The position numbers and the translations under genes were made by a program. From positions 286,998-350,997 of the forward strand of contig NZ_KE557321.1 in NCBI RefSeq assembly GCF_000442315.1: a stretch of DNA of 64,000 nucleotides, given 5' to 3'. Source of the stretch: Rubellimicrobium thermophilum DSM 16684. Its GTDB lineage: Bacteria > Pseudomonadota > Alphaproteobacteria > Rhodobacterales > Rhodobacteraceae. The notes under the pieces are model-generated. The model was not told the origin of the DNA. It did not search any database and worked only from the letters and a program-made list of their open reading frames with translations. Below, piece by piece: positions 11,331-22,395 of the stretch; the first letter of the stretch is position 1, and every line of letters begins with the position of its first letter.

Positions 11331-12254
11331 ATGCTGAGTTTCATCCTCCGCCGCCTTCTGGTGGCGATTCCGACGATCCTGATCCTGATCGTCATTTCCT
11401 TCGTGCTGATGTTCGCCGCGCCGGGCGGGCCCTTCAACAGCGAACGCCCCCTGCCTCCGGCGGTGATGGCCAATATCGAGGCCCGCTACGGGCTCGATCA
11501 GCCCTATGTCGTGCAGATGTTCAACTATGTGAAGAACATCGTGCTGCATTTCGACTTCGGCCCCTCCTTCCGGCTGCGCGACTACACGGTCTCGGACCTG
11601 ATCGCGCAGGGGTTCCCGGTCACGCTGACCTACGGGTTCTGGGCCTTCGTCGTCGCTGTCACCTTCGGCGTGGCGCTGGGGGTCGTGGCGGCGATCCGCC
11701 ATAACACCTGGCTGGACTATCTGGCCACCGGATCGGCCATCGGCGCGAGCGTGCTGCCCAATTTCGTGCTGGCCCCGATCCTCGTGATCGTCTTCACGCT
11801 CTGGCTCGGCTGGCTGCCGGGCGGAGGCTGGCGCGGCGGCCAGTGGCAATATGTCGTGCTGCCCGTCGTCGCCCTCTCGACCTCCTACCTTGCCGCGATT
11901 GCGCGGATCATGCGGTCCTCGATGCTCGAGGTGCTCAATTCCGGCTTCATCCGCACCGCCCGCGCCAAGGGCCTGCCGATGCGGCGCATCGTGTGGAAGC
12001 ACGCGCTCAAGCCCGCGCTGCTGCCGGTGCTGAGCTATCTCGGCCCCGCCTTCGTGGCGATGATCACCGGATCGGTGGTGATCGATGTCTATTTCTCCAC
12101 CGGCGGGATCGGGCAGTATTTCGTCAACTCGGCGCTGAACCGGGACTATTCCGTCATCATGGGGGTCACGATCCTCGTGGGGGCGCTTACCATCCTGTTC
12201 AACCTCGTGGTCGATATCCTCTACGCATGGATCGACCCCAAGATCCGTCTCTGA
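11331..12254 (+). CDS. oppB: Oligopeptide ABC transporter permease (OppB-like)
   Basis: Inner-membrane permease of 307 residues with the OppB/DppB layout. The first membrane helix (LLVAIPTILILIVISFVLMF) is followed by a periplasmic region containing ARYGLDQPYVVQMFNY, then five more helices. The EAA loop that docks the ATPases is visible as FIRTARAKGLPMRRIVWKH. The end is the usual LVVDILYAWIDPKIRL. It forms the membrane channel with OppC, whose gene starts 16 bases downstream. Confidence 0.93.
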   Translation: MLSFILRRLLVAIPTILILIVISFVLMFAAPGGPFNSERPLPPAVMANIEARYGLDQPYVVQMFNYVKNIVLHFDFGPSFRLRDYTVSDLIAQGFPVTLTYGFWAFVVAVTFGVALGVVAAIRHNTWLDYLATGSAIGASVLPNFVLAPILVIVFTLWLGWLPGGGWRGGQWQYVVLPVVALSTSYLAAIARIMRSSMLEVLNSGFIRTARAKGLPMRRIVWKHALKPALLPVLSYLGPAFVAMITGSVVIDVYFSTGGIGQYFVNSALNRDYSVIMGVTILVGALTILFNLVVDILYAWIDPKIRL

Positions 12255-12270
12255 CAGGAAGGGGACGCGC

Positions 12271-13191
12271 ATGGCGCTGACCACCGACCCCCTCGATCCG
12301 CTTCCCGCCGCCGCCGACCTCCCGCAGGGCCGGTCGCTCTGGGCCGATGCCCGGCGGCGTTTCTTCCGCAACCGCGCGGCGACGGTCTCGCTCGTGGTGC
12401 TGGGGCTGATCGCCATCTTTGCCTTCGGCGGCGAGCTGGTCGCGCAATACGAACGCGACACGATCGACTTCACCCTGATCGGCATCAACGCCACGAAGGG
12501 GGTGCCGTCCTTCGCGACAGGCCATTACTTCGGCACCGATCAGGAAGGACGCGACCTGTTCGCCCGCACCGTGCAGGGCACGCGGCTGTCGCTGCTCATC
12601 GGCATCGTCGGCAGCCTGGTCGCCGTCGTGGTGGGCACGCTCTACGGGGCCATCGCCGGCTATGTCGGCGGCCGCGTGGACAGCATCATGATGCGGATCG
12701 TGGACATCCTGCTGTCGATCCCCTTCATGTTCGTCCTCATCCTGCTTCTGGTGATGTTCGGCCGCTCGCTCCTGATGCTGTTCATCGGCATCGGACTGGT
12801 GTCCTGGCTGTCGATGGCGCGGATCGCGCGGGGCCAGACGCTGTCCATCAAGAACAAGGAGTTCGTCGAGGCCGCCATCGCCACGGGCGTGCGCCCCCTC
12901 ACGATCATCCTGCGCCACATCGTCCCCAACCTGGCGGGCGTCGTCGTGGTCTATGCGACGCTGCTGATCCCGGAGATGATCATCTACGAAAGCTTCATCA
13001 GCTTCCTCGGCCTCGGTGTGCAGGAGCCCAACACCTCGCTTGGGTCGCTGATCTCGCGCGGGGCGGCGCAGATCGGCAATGGCGTGCCCTGGCAGCTCGG
13101 CTTTCCGCTGTTCTTCTTCGTCGCCATGCTCTTCGCCTTCTACTTCGTCGGCGACGGGCTCCGCGATGCCCTCGATCCCAAGGACCGCTGA
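12271..13191 (+). CDS. oppC: Oligopeptide ABC transporter permease (OppC-like)
   Basis: Second permease, 306 residues. It has the long cytoplasmic N-terminus and first helix of OppC proteins (FFRNRAATVSLVVLGLIAIF), the FGTDQEGRDLFARTVQGTR motif that precedes the transport core, and the EAA loop EFVEAAIATGVRPLTIILRH. It ends GDGLRDALDPKDR, a near-universal OppC/DppC ending. It is followed almost at once by oppD (stop 13189-13191, next ATG 13193). Confidence 0.93.
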   Translation: MALTTDPLDPLPAAADLPQGRSLWADARRRFFRNRAATVSLVVLGLIAIFAFGGELVAQYERDTIDFTLIGINATKGVPSFATGHYFGTDQEGRDLFARTVQGTRLSLLIGIVGSLVAVVVGTLYGAIAGYVGGRVDSIMMRIVDILLSIPFMFVLILLLVMFGRSLLMLFIGIGLVSWLSMARIARGQTLSIKNKEFVEAAIATGVRPLTIILRHIVPNLAGVVVVYATLLIPEMIIYESFISFLGLGVQEPNTSLGSLISRGAAQIGNGVPWQLGFPLFFFVAMLFAFYFVGDGLRDALDPKDR

Positions 13192-13192
13192 G

Positions 13193-14185
13193 ATGGCCGC
13201 GCTTCTGGAGATCGAGGATCTGCACGTCACCTTCGCCACCGGCGACGGGACGGTGAACGCGGTCAACGGGGTGAGCTTTGCGCTGGAGGAGGGCGAGACG
13301 CTCGCCATCGTGGGCGAGAGCGGATCGGGCAAGTCGCAGACCGCCTATGCCGCCATGGGCCTGCTGGCGGCGAACGGACGGGCGAGGGGGCGCGTGCGCT
13401 ATGGCGGGCGCGATCTGCTCGGCCTGCCCCAGCGCGAGCTCAACCGCATCCGGGCGAAGGAGATCGCGATGATCTTCCAGGACCCGATGACCTCGCTCAA
13501 CCCCTACATGCGCGTGTCCGAGCAGATGGCCGAGGTGCTGACGCTCCACAAGGGGATGAGCCGGCGCGAGGCCGTGGCCGAATCGGTGCGGATGCTCGAT
13601 CTCGTGCGCATCCCCGATGCGAAGGCGCGGGTGCATGATTACCCGCATCAGTTCTCGGGCGGTATGCGCCAGCGGATCATGATCGCGATGGCGCTGCTCT
13701 GCCGGCCGAAACTGCTGATCGCCGACGAGCCGACGACGGCGCTCGACGTCACGGTGCAGGCGCAGATCATGAAGCTGCTCGGCGACATCCGGGCCGAGCT
13801 GGGCACGGCCGTCATCCTCATCACCCATGATCTGGGCGTGGTGGCGGGTTTCTGCGACCGCACCCTGGTCATGTATGGCGGGCAGATCATGGAGGAGGGG
13901 CCGACAACCCTTCTCTTCGAAAGGCCCACGCATCCCTACACGCTGGGCCTTCTGTCGGCCGTGCCGCGCATCGACCGGGAGGACGAGATGCTCCTGACCA
14001 TCGCGGGGGATCCGCCGGACATGAGCCGCCTGCCGCCGGGCTGTCCGTTCTTTCCACGCTGCGCCTATGCCGTCCCCGGAAACGAGACGCGCCGCCCCCC
14101 CCTGGTGACGCTGCCCGACGGGCGCCGGCGCGCCTGCAACCTCTCCGTCGAGGAGATCCTGGCCCGAAGGGAGGCCATGCCATGA
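13193..14185 (+). CDS. oppD: Oligopeptide ABC transporter ATP-binding protein (OppD-like)
   Basis: 330-residue ATPase. Walker A is GESGSGKSQ, the Q-loop is in [14 protein letters not shown], the ABC signature is FSGGMRQR, Walker B is [12 protein letters not shown], and the switch His is in [11 protein letters not shown]. The C-terminal oligopeptide-transporter extension carries the four-cysteine type segment [13 protein letters not shown]. The ATG at 13193, one base after the oppC stop, gives the family start [12 protein letters not shown]. Pairs with OppF to power import. Confidence 0.93.
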   Translation: MAALLEIEDLHVTFATGDGTVNAVNGVSFALEEGETLAIVGESGSGKSQTAYAAMGLLAANGRARGRVRYGGRDLLGLPQRELNRIRAKEIAMIFQDPMTSLNPYMRVSEQMAEVLTLHKGMSRREAVAESVRMLDLVRIPDAKARVHDYPHQFSGGMRQRIMIAMALLCRPKLLIADEPTTALDVTVQAQIMKLLGDIRAELGTAVILITHDLGVVAGFCDRTLVMYGGQIMEEGPTTLLFERPTHPYTLGLLSAVPRIDREDEMLLTIAGDPPDMSRLPPGCPFFPRCAYAVPGNETRRPPLVTLPDGRRRACNLSVEEILARREAMP

Positions 14186-15246
14186 CCGTCCCCGCGAAGG
14201 CATCCGCAACCGCCCCGGCCGGGCCGGACCGACCCATCCTCGAGGTGCGCGACCTGCGCGTGACCTTTGCCATCCGCCCGCGCGGCGCCTGGCCCTGGAC
14301 ACCCTGGCGCAGCCTGCGCGCGGTGGGCGGCGTGAGCTTCGACCTTCACGCGGGCGAGGCGCTGGGAATCGTCGGCGAATCGGGTTCGGGCAAGTCCACC
14401 CTGGCCCGCGCGATCATCGGCACGGTGCCGTCCGAAGGGCGCATCCTCTTCGAGGGCGAGGACCTGTCGCGCCTTCCTCCCGAGGCGCGGCGGATGCGGC
14501 GGCGCGACATCCAGATGATCTTCCAGGACCCGCTGGCGGCGCTCAATCCGCGCATGACGGTGGGCGACATCGTCGCCGAGCCCCTGACGACGCATTTCCC
14601 GAAAACCCCGCGGGCCGAAGTCCGCAGACGGGTGGCCGAGGCGCTCGAGCGGGTGGGCCTGCTGCCCACGATGATCAACCGCTATCCGCATGAATTCTCC
14701 GGCGGGCAGTGCCAGCGCATCGGCATCGCCCGCGCGCTGATCCTGCGGCCGAAGCTGCTGCTCTGCGACGAGCCGGTCTCGGCCCTCGATGTGTCGGTGC
14801 AGGCGCAGGTGGTCAACCTCCTGCGGGAGCTGCGCCGGGATCTGGGCATCGCGATGCTGTTCATCGCCCATGACCTGTCCGTGGTCCGCCATGTGAGCGA
14901 CCGCATCCTTGTGATGTATCTGGGCCGCCTCATGGAAATCGCCCCCTCGCGCGAGATGGTGGCGCATCCCCGCCATCCCTACACGCAGGCGCTGATCGCC
15001 TCTGTGCCGATCCCGGATCCCCGGCGCGAGAAGGCGCGGCCCCGCCCGGTGCTCGAGGGCGAGCTGCCCTCGCCCCTTGCCCCCCCTTCGGGCTGCGTCT
15101 TCCGCACCCGCTGCCCCAAGGCGCGCCCCGACTGTGCGGCCGAGGTGCCCCCGGCCTTTCCCGTCGGCCCCGATCATCGCGCCGCCTGTCTCTACTGGGA
15201 CGAACCCACGCCGCTCTTTGCCGAGACCCCGGCTGGGGCGGCCTGA
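14182..15246 (+). CDS. oppF: Oligopeptide ABC transporter ATP-binding protein (OppF-like)
   Basis: 354-residue ATPase, last gene of the importer. Walker [15 protein letters not shown]-loop MIFQDPLAALNPRM, signature EFSGGQCQRIGIA, Walker B LLLCDEPVSALD, and the C-terminal oligopeptide extension (GCVFRTRCPKARPDC). ATG 14182 overlaps the oppD stop as ATGA. A stretch after the first ~20 residues (RPRGAWPWTPWRSL) is a small insertion before the first beta strand that is common in this subfamily. It converges with tamB. Confidence 0.92.
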   Translation: MTVPAKASATAPAGPDRPILEVRDLRVTFAIRPRGAWPWTPWRSLRAVGGVSFDLHAGEALGIVGESGSGKSTLARAIIGTVPSEGRILFEGEDLSRLPPEARRMRRRDIQMIFQDPLAALNPRMTVGDIVAEPLTTHFPKTPRAEVRRRVAEALERVGLLPTMINRYPHEFSGGQCQRIGIARALILRPKLLLCDEPVSALDVSVQAQVVNLLRELRRDLGIAMLFIAHDLSVVRHVSDRILVMYLGRLMEIAPSREMVAHPRHPYTQALIASVPIPDPRREKARPRPVLEGELPSPLAPPSGCVFRTRCPKARPDCAAEVPPAFPVGPDHRAACLYWDEPTPLFAETPAGAA

Positions 15247-15247
15247 G

Positions 15248-15265
15248 GCGCCGCCCCCCCGGCGC
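15248..15265. terminator. Possible bidirectional hairpin terminator between oppF and tamB
   Basis: GCGCCG at 15248-15253 pairs with CGGCGC at 15260-15265 around a C6 loop, right after the oppF stop and before the tamB stop on the other strand. There is no T tract on either side, so intrinsic termination is only a guess. Confidence 0.3.
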
Positions 15266-15283
15266 TGGCTGTCCGCCCCCCCC

Positions 15284-18200
15284 TCAGTAATCGCGTTCGT
15301 AATAGAGACCGAGCGCGGTTTCGCCCGCGCTCGAGACGCCGGCGCGGACGGTGAGATCGGGGGTGAGGTCGAGATTGATCGTCGCCACCGACTCCTCGGC
15401 CCCCACAAGGACATCCGTATAGATGTTCTCGGTCATGTAGCGGCCGAGGCGCAGCGCGGTATTGCCGTCGGCATCGGTGGTGATGTCGAGATCGGCAAAG
15501 CCTGCCCCGGCACGCAGCTCCTCCACGAGGCCGCCGCCGCGCCCCGCAAGTTCGGCGACCGCCGCGGCGAGCTGGACCGCCTGGAAGGGCGTGATGGAGG
15601 ACAGGTCGCGGCCGAAGATGAGCTGGGCCAGCACCTCGTCCTCGGGCAGTTCGGGCGAGGATTCGAGACGCAGATCGAGATCGTCGGCCGGGCCTTCGAG
15701 GATCACGCGGATGGTCGTGCCGGTGCGTGCCCGGGTCTGGGCCGCCAGGCGGAGGACAGGCGTGAAATCGCCCTCCAAGGTGGCCGAGCCTTCGGTCAGG
15801 TCGAAGCGCTGACCGAGAATCGACAGGCGCCCGCGCAACAGCGAGAACTCGCCCGCGGGGATGATGCGGCGCGTGGTTCCGGACAGGCGCAGCTCTCCGC
15901 CGAGCTCGGCATCGAGGCCGCGGCCGCGGACGAAGATGCGCGCAGGGGCCGAGACGAGAACATCGAGGGCGAGGCCCCCTTGGCCTTCCGCATCCGCCGT
16001 CTGCCGATCGCGGCCGGTGAGGGAGAGATCGGCATGCCCCAGCGTCTGGCGCACGGGGAGCGGGGGGTCCACATGCAGCACGGGAAGGAGGTCGCCCAGA
16101 GCGCCCACCGCCGATGAGGGGACGCGGATCTCGGCATTCGCCACATCGATGCGGCCTGCCACCCTGCCCCCCCCTGCGAGGGGGCCCGACAGGCCCAGCC
16201 GGGCGGACAGCAGGGCCTCATAGAGCGAGGGATCGCGGATCACGAGGCCGTCGCCGGCGATGGCCAGATCGGCCCTGAAGGGGGCCGTCAGGCCGACCGG
16301 CCCCGAGACCGAGATCCGTCCGCCATCGGCCAGACTGCCGCCCAGGGCAAGCTGGGCGGTCCCGCGCGAGAGGGTGACGCTGCCGGCAATGCCCTCGAGA
16401 GCGGCGCGCAGCGCGGGATCGGCCAGCCTTGCCCCTTCGGTGCGGATCGTCCCCGACAGGGAGTCAAGGGCCAGGGGACCGGCAAGCCGCAGGTCGAGGG
16501 TGGCAAGACCCTCGATGCGGCGGGGCTCGATGACGGTGTTGAGCAAACCGAGCGGCACCCGTCCCGTGGCCGCGAGATCCGCCCGGTCGCCCGCGATGCC
16601 GCCCGTGACGCGGCCCTCGATATTGCCGGGACCAGTCAGCACGAGATCGAGACGGGCGCCGCCGTCCCCTGTCGCGATCGTGCCGCGGGCCGTGGCCGTG
16701 CCGGGAAAATCCGGCGCGAAGAGGGCCACATCCGTCAGGCGGGCGTTCAGGGCGATGGTGGCGCGACCGCCTTCCTCGCCCTCGCCCGAGGCCTCGAGCG
16801 CAAGATTGGGAAAGCGTGCCGCAAGGCGTTCGATGCGGATCGGGCCGTCGTCCCTGCGCGACAGGGCGGCCGAGACGGTTCCGGATCCTGCCAGGAGGCG
16901 GGCCGCGGCGGGGCTGCCGGGATCGAGGTCGCGCGTTGCGGCATCGAGGCTCAGCGCCAGCGAGGACAGGTCCGGCCGGAGCGTTCCGGTGACAGAGCCC
17001 CGCACCGCGCCGGCGATGTCGCGCCCGATCAGCGCCCCGTAGGGCGAGAGATCCGGCAGGTCCAGGAGCAGTTGCCCCGAGAAGGCATTCCCGTCCTGCG
17101 GCGCAAGGCTGCCGTCGATCCGCACCTCGCCCCGGGGCAGATCGGCCAGCGCCTCGAGGGCCACCGTCCCGTCGGCGGCCGGTGCGGCGCTGCCCTGGAG
17201 GCGCAGCGGCCCGGTGAGGCCCGGAAGCAGGACAGAGGCTTCGTCGAGCTGCGCATCGAAGCTCGCGCTGCCGGTCCCCCCTGCGAAGGCGGCCTGCGCG
17301 GTCACGGCAAGACGATCCGTGACCAGGCGGAAGCGGTCCAGCGTGACGCTGTCGGCCCCGGTGCGGATCAGCCGGGCGAAGAGGTCCCCTTGGCCGGCCA
17401 GCAGCGGATCGAGCCGCGCCAGACCTGTCGCGAAATCCCGGCTGGCCGCGGACAGGGCGATGTCGAAGGTCGCCAGATCCGACGCCATGCGGCCGGCGGC
17501 ATCGACGCTCAGCCCCCCCCGGGGCGCGAAGGCGGCGGGCACGGGCAGGGCGCCCAGCAGCGGCGCATAGGGCGCCGCATCCGCCACACGGGCCGAGAGC
17601 GCGAAATCGACCGGGCCGGCGATATCAGGCGCCGGGCCTGCCGTCCGGGCGGCGCGCAGGCCGAGGGACAGTCCGGGGGCGCTGGCCTGCGTCTCCAGCA
17701 CGATCTGGCCCAGGCTGTCGCGCGTGGCCGTTCCGGCGATGCGGCCGGGGCCCGACAGGTCGGGGAGCGGTGCCTCGATCAGGCCGGGCAGCAGAAGGCC
17801 GATATCGGACAGGGCCAGGTCGAAGGCGGCGTCGCTCCGGCTGCTGGCAAGGCCGGCGCGGGCCGAGAGGGACAGCGCCGGCGTGTCGATCGCCAGCCGG
17901 TTGATGCGCGTTCCCCGCTCGTCGCGCGCGGCGGCCAGGGAGAGCCCCCCCTCGCCGGCGAGCAGCGGATCGAGCGCAGCGATCCCCAGGCGCAGGTCGC
18001 GCGTGCGACCCGAGAGCGCGACATCGAAGATGCCGTCGAGCGGGCGGATGGCCGAGACGATCGTGAGATCCCCCCCGCCGCCCAGATCGCGACCCGCAAG
18101 CCCGGCAAAGCGGGACAGATCCGCGGCCTCGAGCAGCAGCGAGCTCTGGACCAGCCAGCCTTCGGTCGGGCCGGCAACCGTCCCCTCGAGAGAGGCCTCG

Positions 18201-19621
18201 ACCCCGGGGCCGGCAAGCGTCAGGCGACGGATGCGCAGCGGCCCGCCGTCCTCTCCCCGGACGAGATCGAGGCTGCCGGCGACCGTGGAGCCGATCGCCC
18301 GGGCCAGATCCGCATCATCGAAGGCCAGCCCCGTGGCGGCATAGTCGAGCCGGGCGGTGAAGAGGCCGGGTGTGCTGTCGGTCGCGGGGCGGATGGTGCC
18401 GCCGCCGGACAGGGTCAGATCGGGGATGCCGAGGCCGGGAGCCAGCAGATTGCGGATGGCGAAGCGGGCCGTCCAGCCTTCGTCCCTTGTGCGGTCATAG
18501 GCGATGTCGAGCGTGACGCGCTCGACCGTCGTGCCGGGCGCACCGGGCAGGGCGACGGGTGTGCCGCCTTCCCCGCCGCCGATGGTTCCCTGCAGTTCGA
18601 GACGGGCCGGCCAGCCCTGCGGCGTCAACTCGGCCCGGCCCGACAGCGCGGCCGCCTGCGCCGACAGGCCGAGCGAGGTCAACACGAGCGAACCGTCGGC
18701 GCGGCGGATCCCCTTGACGCGCAGACCGGCATCGGGGCCGAAGAAGGACCCCGCCTCGTCCGGCAGCAGCGCCGTCAGATCGCCCCGCAGGTCCAGGCCG
18801 AAGGCGCGCGAGAGCACCTCGCCTGCGGCATCGCGATCGGTCGAGCGCAAGGCAAAGGCACCCGAGACGCGGGGCTGTCCGTCGGTGGCCAGACTGATGG
18901 CGGCTTCGTAGTCGTCGATGGGGGCGTGCCGGCGATGCGCAGATCCACCGAAGGCAGCCCCGGCAGGCCGAGAGTCCGCGCGGCCAGCCCGCCCGGCGCC
19001 TCGCTCAGGTCGAGATCGAGCGCGAGGATGCGCGTGCTGTTGGAATAGGAGCCCGCGAATTCGAGCGCGCCTTCGCCCCCCTCGACCAGCCGGGCGGTGA
19101 TCCGCGCCTCTCCCTCTCCGCCGGCGAGAGCGAGCGAGCCGTCAAGATCCAGGGCGATCCGCTGACCCAGCAGGGCCTCGCCCAGCACGATGCGGTCGCT
19201 GCGGATCCGGCCGATCCCGATGGAGACCGGCAGTTCGGGAAGGCTGAAGGGGGTCGCCTCGGGGGCGGGGCAGGGCCGGATCGGGCAGGGGGGGACGGAT
19301 GATCTCGATGCGACCCGCCGACAGCTCCTGCACCTCGATGCGGCCGCGCAGCAATGCGGATCGGTTCCAGTCGAGCACGAGATCCTCGGCCCGGAACCAG
19401 ACCCCTTCGCGGTCGGCGATGATCAGCGATTCCACGCTCGCGCGCGAGGACAGGGCCCCCTCGAAGCCCTCGATGACGACGCTGCGCGCACTGGAGGAGA
19501 GGGCATCCTCGATGAGCCCCGTCAGGAAGCCGCGGTCGCGGTCCTGCTCAGCGGGGGTCTGTGCCGCAAGGGGCGCGGCCAGAAGCAACAGAAGGGGGAG
19601 GGCGGGGAGAAACCGTCTCAA
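15284..19621 (-). CDS. tamB: Translocation and assembly module protein TamB (frameshifted)
   Basis: Very large inner-membrane-anchored AsmA/TamB-type protein, about 1,445 residues when repaired. It bridges the periplasm and works with TamA in outer-membrane assembly or lipid transport. A signal-anchor (MRRFLPALPLLLLLAAPLAA) precedes long repetitive beta-rich sequence. The C-terminal TamB domain contains RGRLSILGQRFDLTEGSATLEG and PEDEVLAQLIFGRDLS, and closes with the typical LGLYYERDY. Two frame breaks occur: one extra C in the CCCC run near 19264-19271, and one missing G in the run 18921-18925. The start is a TTG at 19621 that overlaps the tamA stop as TTGA; no in-frame ATG or GTG lies just upstream. 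Confidence 0.9.
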
Positions 19622-21432
19622 AACGCCTGACCTATACCGATATAGAGGAAGACCCGGGAAAAGGCGTCGTCGCCGGTCGCCGGCGTGGCCAGATCGACGC
19701 GGATCGGCCCCACGGGGCTGAGATAGCGCGCGCCGATGCCGAGCCCTGCATGCCAGTCGCCCTCATCCGAGGGGACGGGATCGGGGCCGACAAAGCCGAA
19801 ATCGGCAAAGGCCGCCGCCTGGATGTTGCGGCGCAGATCGATGCGCCCTTCGCCCTGAAAGCCGAGGAAGGACGCCCCGCCGGTGCGCAGATCGGTGCTT
19901 CCGACGGTCGTCGTGACGCCGAGCGCCTGATAGGGCTGGCCGCGCACGGTGCCGCCGCCCCCCGAGAAGAACAGGAAGTCGGCCGGCGCATCGACCGGGT
20001 CCGGACCGATCACGCTGCCGGCCTGCACGCGGCCTGCGAGGGTCACGGCTTCGCCGAGGCTGCGATAGGCCCGCGCATCCCCCATCAGCCGCAGGCCGGA
20101 GCCGCTGTCGCCGGCGACCGTCAGGAAGGGCATGGCCTCGAGATCGAGATAGAACCCCCCGCGCGGGTCGCGCGGATCGTCGCGCCGGTCCCGTTCGGCG
20201 CCCAGGGGCAGCGTCAGCAGCGTATAGCGGCGCGAGCCGGCGGCCCGTTCCTCGCGCGCGACGAGAAGGCCCGCCGCGGCGGTGAGGGTGAGGGTCTCGC
20301 TGGCATGACGGGTCAGCCCGACATCGAAGCTCAGCCGGTCGAGCCTGTAATCCTGTTCATCCTGATGGGCGAGGCGGGTCGACAGGATGAGATCCGTATC
20401 CGGGTCGAGTGTCGCCGGGCGCGCGAAGCTGGCGCCCAGCGCATAGTCCGCGCCCCCGCCCGACAGGCCCAGGGCCCCGCCCTCGATATTGGCGATCTCG
20501 CCCTCGATGCGCAGCCGTTCGGCCCCGCCGAGAAGATTGCGATGGAGCCAGAAGGCATTGGCCGACAGGCCGTCAGCCGAGCTGATCTCGGCGCCGAAGC
20601 CGAAGCGGCGGGGCAGGGCCTCGGTCGTCTGGATGGCGATGGGCAGTGTCAGCTCCGGGGTCCAGGTCTCGGATTCCACCAGCGCCACGGCATTGAAGGC
20701 CCCCGATCGGCGCAGGCGGGCGGCGGCGCGGTCAAGCTCGTCCGGGTCGAAGCGGGCACCCGTCGGAATCCCCGCGATGGCGAGGATGCGATCCGTGCGG
20801 ACGCGCGCATTGCCGGAGACGGAGACAGGGCCGAAGGTGAGGGCCGGACCGGGGTCGATGGCCAGCCGCGCGTCGAGCCGCCCCTGGGGATGGCGGGCGA
20901 CGATCTCCTGCCCGCCGATTCCTGCCTTGGCATGGCCTGCCTGCCGCCAGGCGGCAATCGCCTCGCGCGAGGCGGCGCGGAGGGTTTCGCTGCGCGCGAT
21001 TGCGCCGGCGGCGAAGTCCTCCGGAAGGGTGGTGCCGGGCGCGAGCGGACCGATGACGGTCTCGCCGAAGGTGAAGACAGGACCGGGATCGACCGCGAGC
21101 ACGACACGCTCCACCGTCCGGGGCGCGGCGAGAGGCAGGATGGCCGAGGCCTCGCGGCCGTCGATGGTGATGGAGACGGTGCCGCCGTAATGCCCTTCGG
21201 CATAGAGGGCGGTCAGCAAGCGGCGATAGTCGGCCCGTGCCGCGGCGACGATGTCCTGCGGTGCGGCCGCGTCCTCTTCGGACAGCGCCAGCGTCAGCGA
21301 GGCGCCTTCGAGCGCACGGCGCAGCTCCTGCCCCGTGCCCTCGGGCACCATGAGCGCGAAATCCTGTGCCCGGACAGCCGTTCCGACCACCGCGGCAAGG
21401 AGGGCAAGCGCGAGAAGGGCATGACGGGGCAT
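19618..21432 (-). CDS. tamA: Outer-membrane assembly factor TamA (Omp85 family)
   Basis: 604-residue Omp85-type protein. A signal peptide (MPRHALLALALLAAVVGTAVRAQ) is followed by POTRA-like repeats up to about residue 260 (for example TFGPVSVSGNARVRTDRIL and GIPTGARFDPDELDRAAARL), then a 16-strand barrel. Barrel landmarks are RDDPRDPRGGFYLDLE, FFSGGGGTVRGQPYQALG (the RGY/RGQ lid-lock motif) and the end PVGPIRVDLATP ... FLYIGIGQAF with a terminal Phe, as needed for outer-membrane insertion. ATG 21432 is preceded by GGGAGGACCG. It is co-transcribed and translationally coupled with tamB. Confidence 0.92.
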   Translation of the reverse strand: MPRHALLALALLAAVVGTAVRAQDFALMVPEGTGQELRRALEGASLTLALSEEDAAAPQDIVAAARADYRRLLTALYAEGHYGGTVSITIDGREASAILPLAAPRTVERVVLAVDPGPVFTFGETVIGPLAPGTTLPEDFAAGAIARSETLRAASREAIAAWRQAGHAKAGIGGQEIVARHPQGRLDARLAIDPGPALTFGPVSVSGNARVRTDRILAIAGIPTGARFDPDELDRAAARLRRSGAFNAVALVESETWTPELTLPIAIQTTEALPRRFGFGAEISSADGLSANAFWLHRNLLGGAERLRIEGEIANIEGGALGLSGGGADYALGASFARPATLDPDTDLILSTRLAHQDEQDYRLDRLSFDVGLTRHASETLTLTAAAGLLVAREERAAGSRRYTLLTLPLGAERDRRDDPRDPRGGFYLDLEAMPFLTVAGDSGSGLRLMGDARAYRSLGEAVTLAGRVQAGSVIGPDPVDAPADFLFFSGGGGTVRGQPYQALGVTTTVGSTDLRTGGASFLGFQGEGRIDLRRNIQAAAFADFGFVGPDPVPSDEGDWHAGLGIGARYLSPVGPIRVDLATPATGDDAFSRVFLYIGIGQAF

Positions 21433-21538
21433 CGGTCCTCCCGGATGGGGGCGTGGAGGACAGGTTAGGCCGAGGGGCAAGGCGAAGGGAAGCCTCTCGC
21501 ACCCCGTGTCCCCGTATGGGGGAGTTCTTGCCCAACCC

Positions 21539-22312
21539 TCAGGGAGGGGTGAAGGGATCGGGGTCGTAGCGCACATGGGTGAGCCAGAGCCCCTGCGGCG
21601 GCGCGACGGGACCGCAGGCCGCGCGGTCGCGCGCGGCGAGGGCCTCGGCCATGCGCTCGGGCTTCCAGGCCCCGGCCCCCACCCGTTCGAGACTGCCCAC
21701 CATCGAGCGGACCTGATTGTGCAGGAAGCTGCGGGCCCGTGCCCGGATGCGGATCTCCTGCCCTTCGGGCCCGTCGATCGGCTGCACCTCGAGGGCATCG
21801 AGCGTGCGCAGCGGGCTGGCCGCCTGACACATGGCAGACCGGAAGGTGGTGAAATCGTGCCGCCCGACAAGATGGCGCGCGCCTTCGGCCATCGCCTGCG
21901 CATCGAGCCGATGCCGCACGAGCCAGGCATGCCCCGCCCCGAAGGTCAGCGGCGCGCGGCGCGTCACGATGCGGTAGAGATAGCCTCGCTCGATTGCCGA
22001 AAAGCGGGCATGCCAGTCCGGGGGCACGACCGCGCAGGCCGTGACGGCGACCGGCGCGGGGCGCAGATGCGCGTTGATTGCTTCCATCAGCCGGAACGGG
22101 TCCCAGTCGCGGGCCATGTCGGCATGGGCAACCTGGCCGAGCGCATGGACCCCCGCATCCGTGCGTCCTGCCGCCGCGACACCATGAGGGCCGGGATCGA
22201 GCCGTGCCAGAGCGGCCTCGAAGGCGCCCTGCACGCTGGGCAACCCCGCCTGCCGCTGCCAGCCGGCGAAGGGAGCGCCGAAATATTCGATGCGGAAGGC
22301 ATAACGCGGCAT
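21539..22312 (-). CDS. truA: tRNA pseudouridine(38-40) synthase TruA
   Basis: 257-residue enzyme that isomerises uridines 38-40 in the tRNA anticodon arm. The start [21 protein letters not shown] matches the family. The catalytic Asp is in [17 protein letters not shown] (about residue 60), and the C-terminal [15 protein letters not shown] and [13 protein letters not shown] segment ([13 protein letters not shown]) are conserved. ATG 22312 was chosen over in-frame upstream codons, which lack similarity. A run of ten Gs lies directly upstream, in the intergenic space shared with pcs. Confidence 0.95.
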   Translation of the reverse strand: MPRYAFRIEYFGAPFAGWQRQAGLPSVQGAFEAALARLDPGPHGVAAAGRTDAGVHALGQVAHADMARDWDPFRLMEAINAHLRPAPVAVTACAVVPPDWHARFSAIERGYLYRIVTRRAPLTFGAGHAWLVRHRLDAQAMAEGARHLVGRHDFTTFRSAMCQAASPLRTLDALEVQPIDGPEGQEIRIRARARSFLHNQVRSMVGSLERVGAGAWKPERMAEALAARDRAACGPVAPPQGLWLTHVRYDPDPFTPP

Positions 22313-22395
22313 GGGGGGGGGGTTACCCGGCCGGACCGGGACGGACAAGGGCACTCCGGCTTGCCCCCGGCGCCCTGATGCGGCATCACGGGCGC

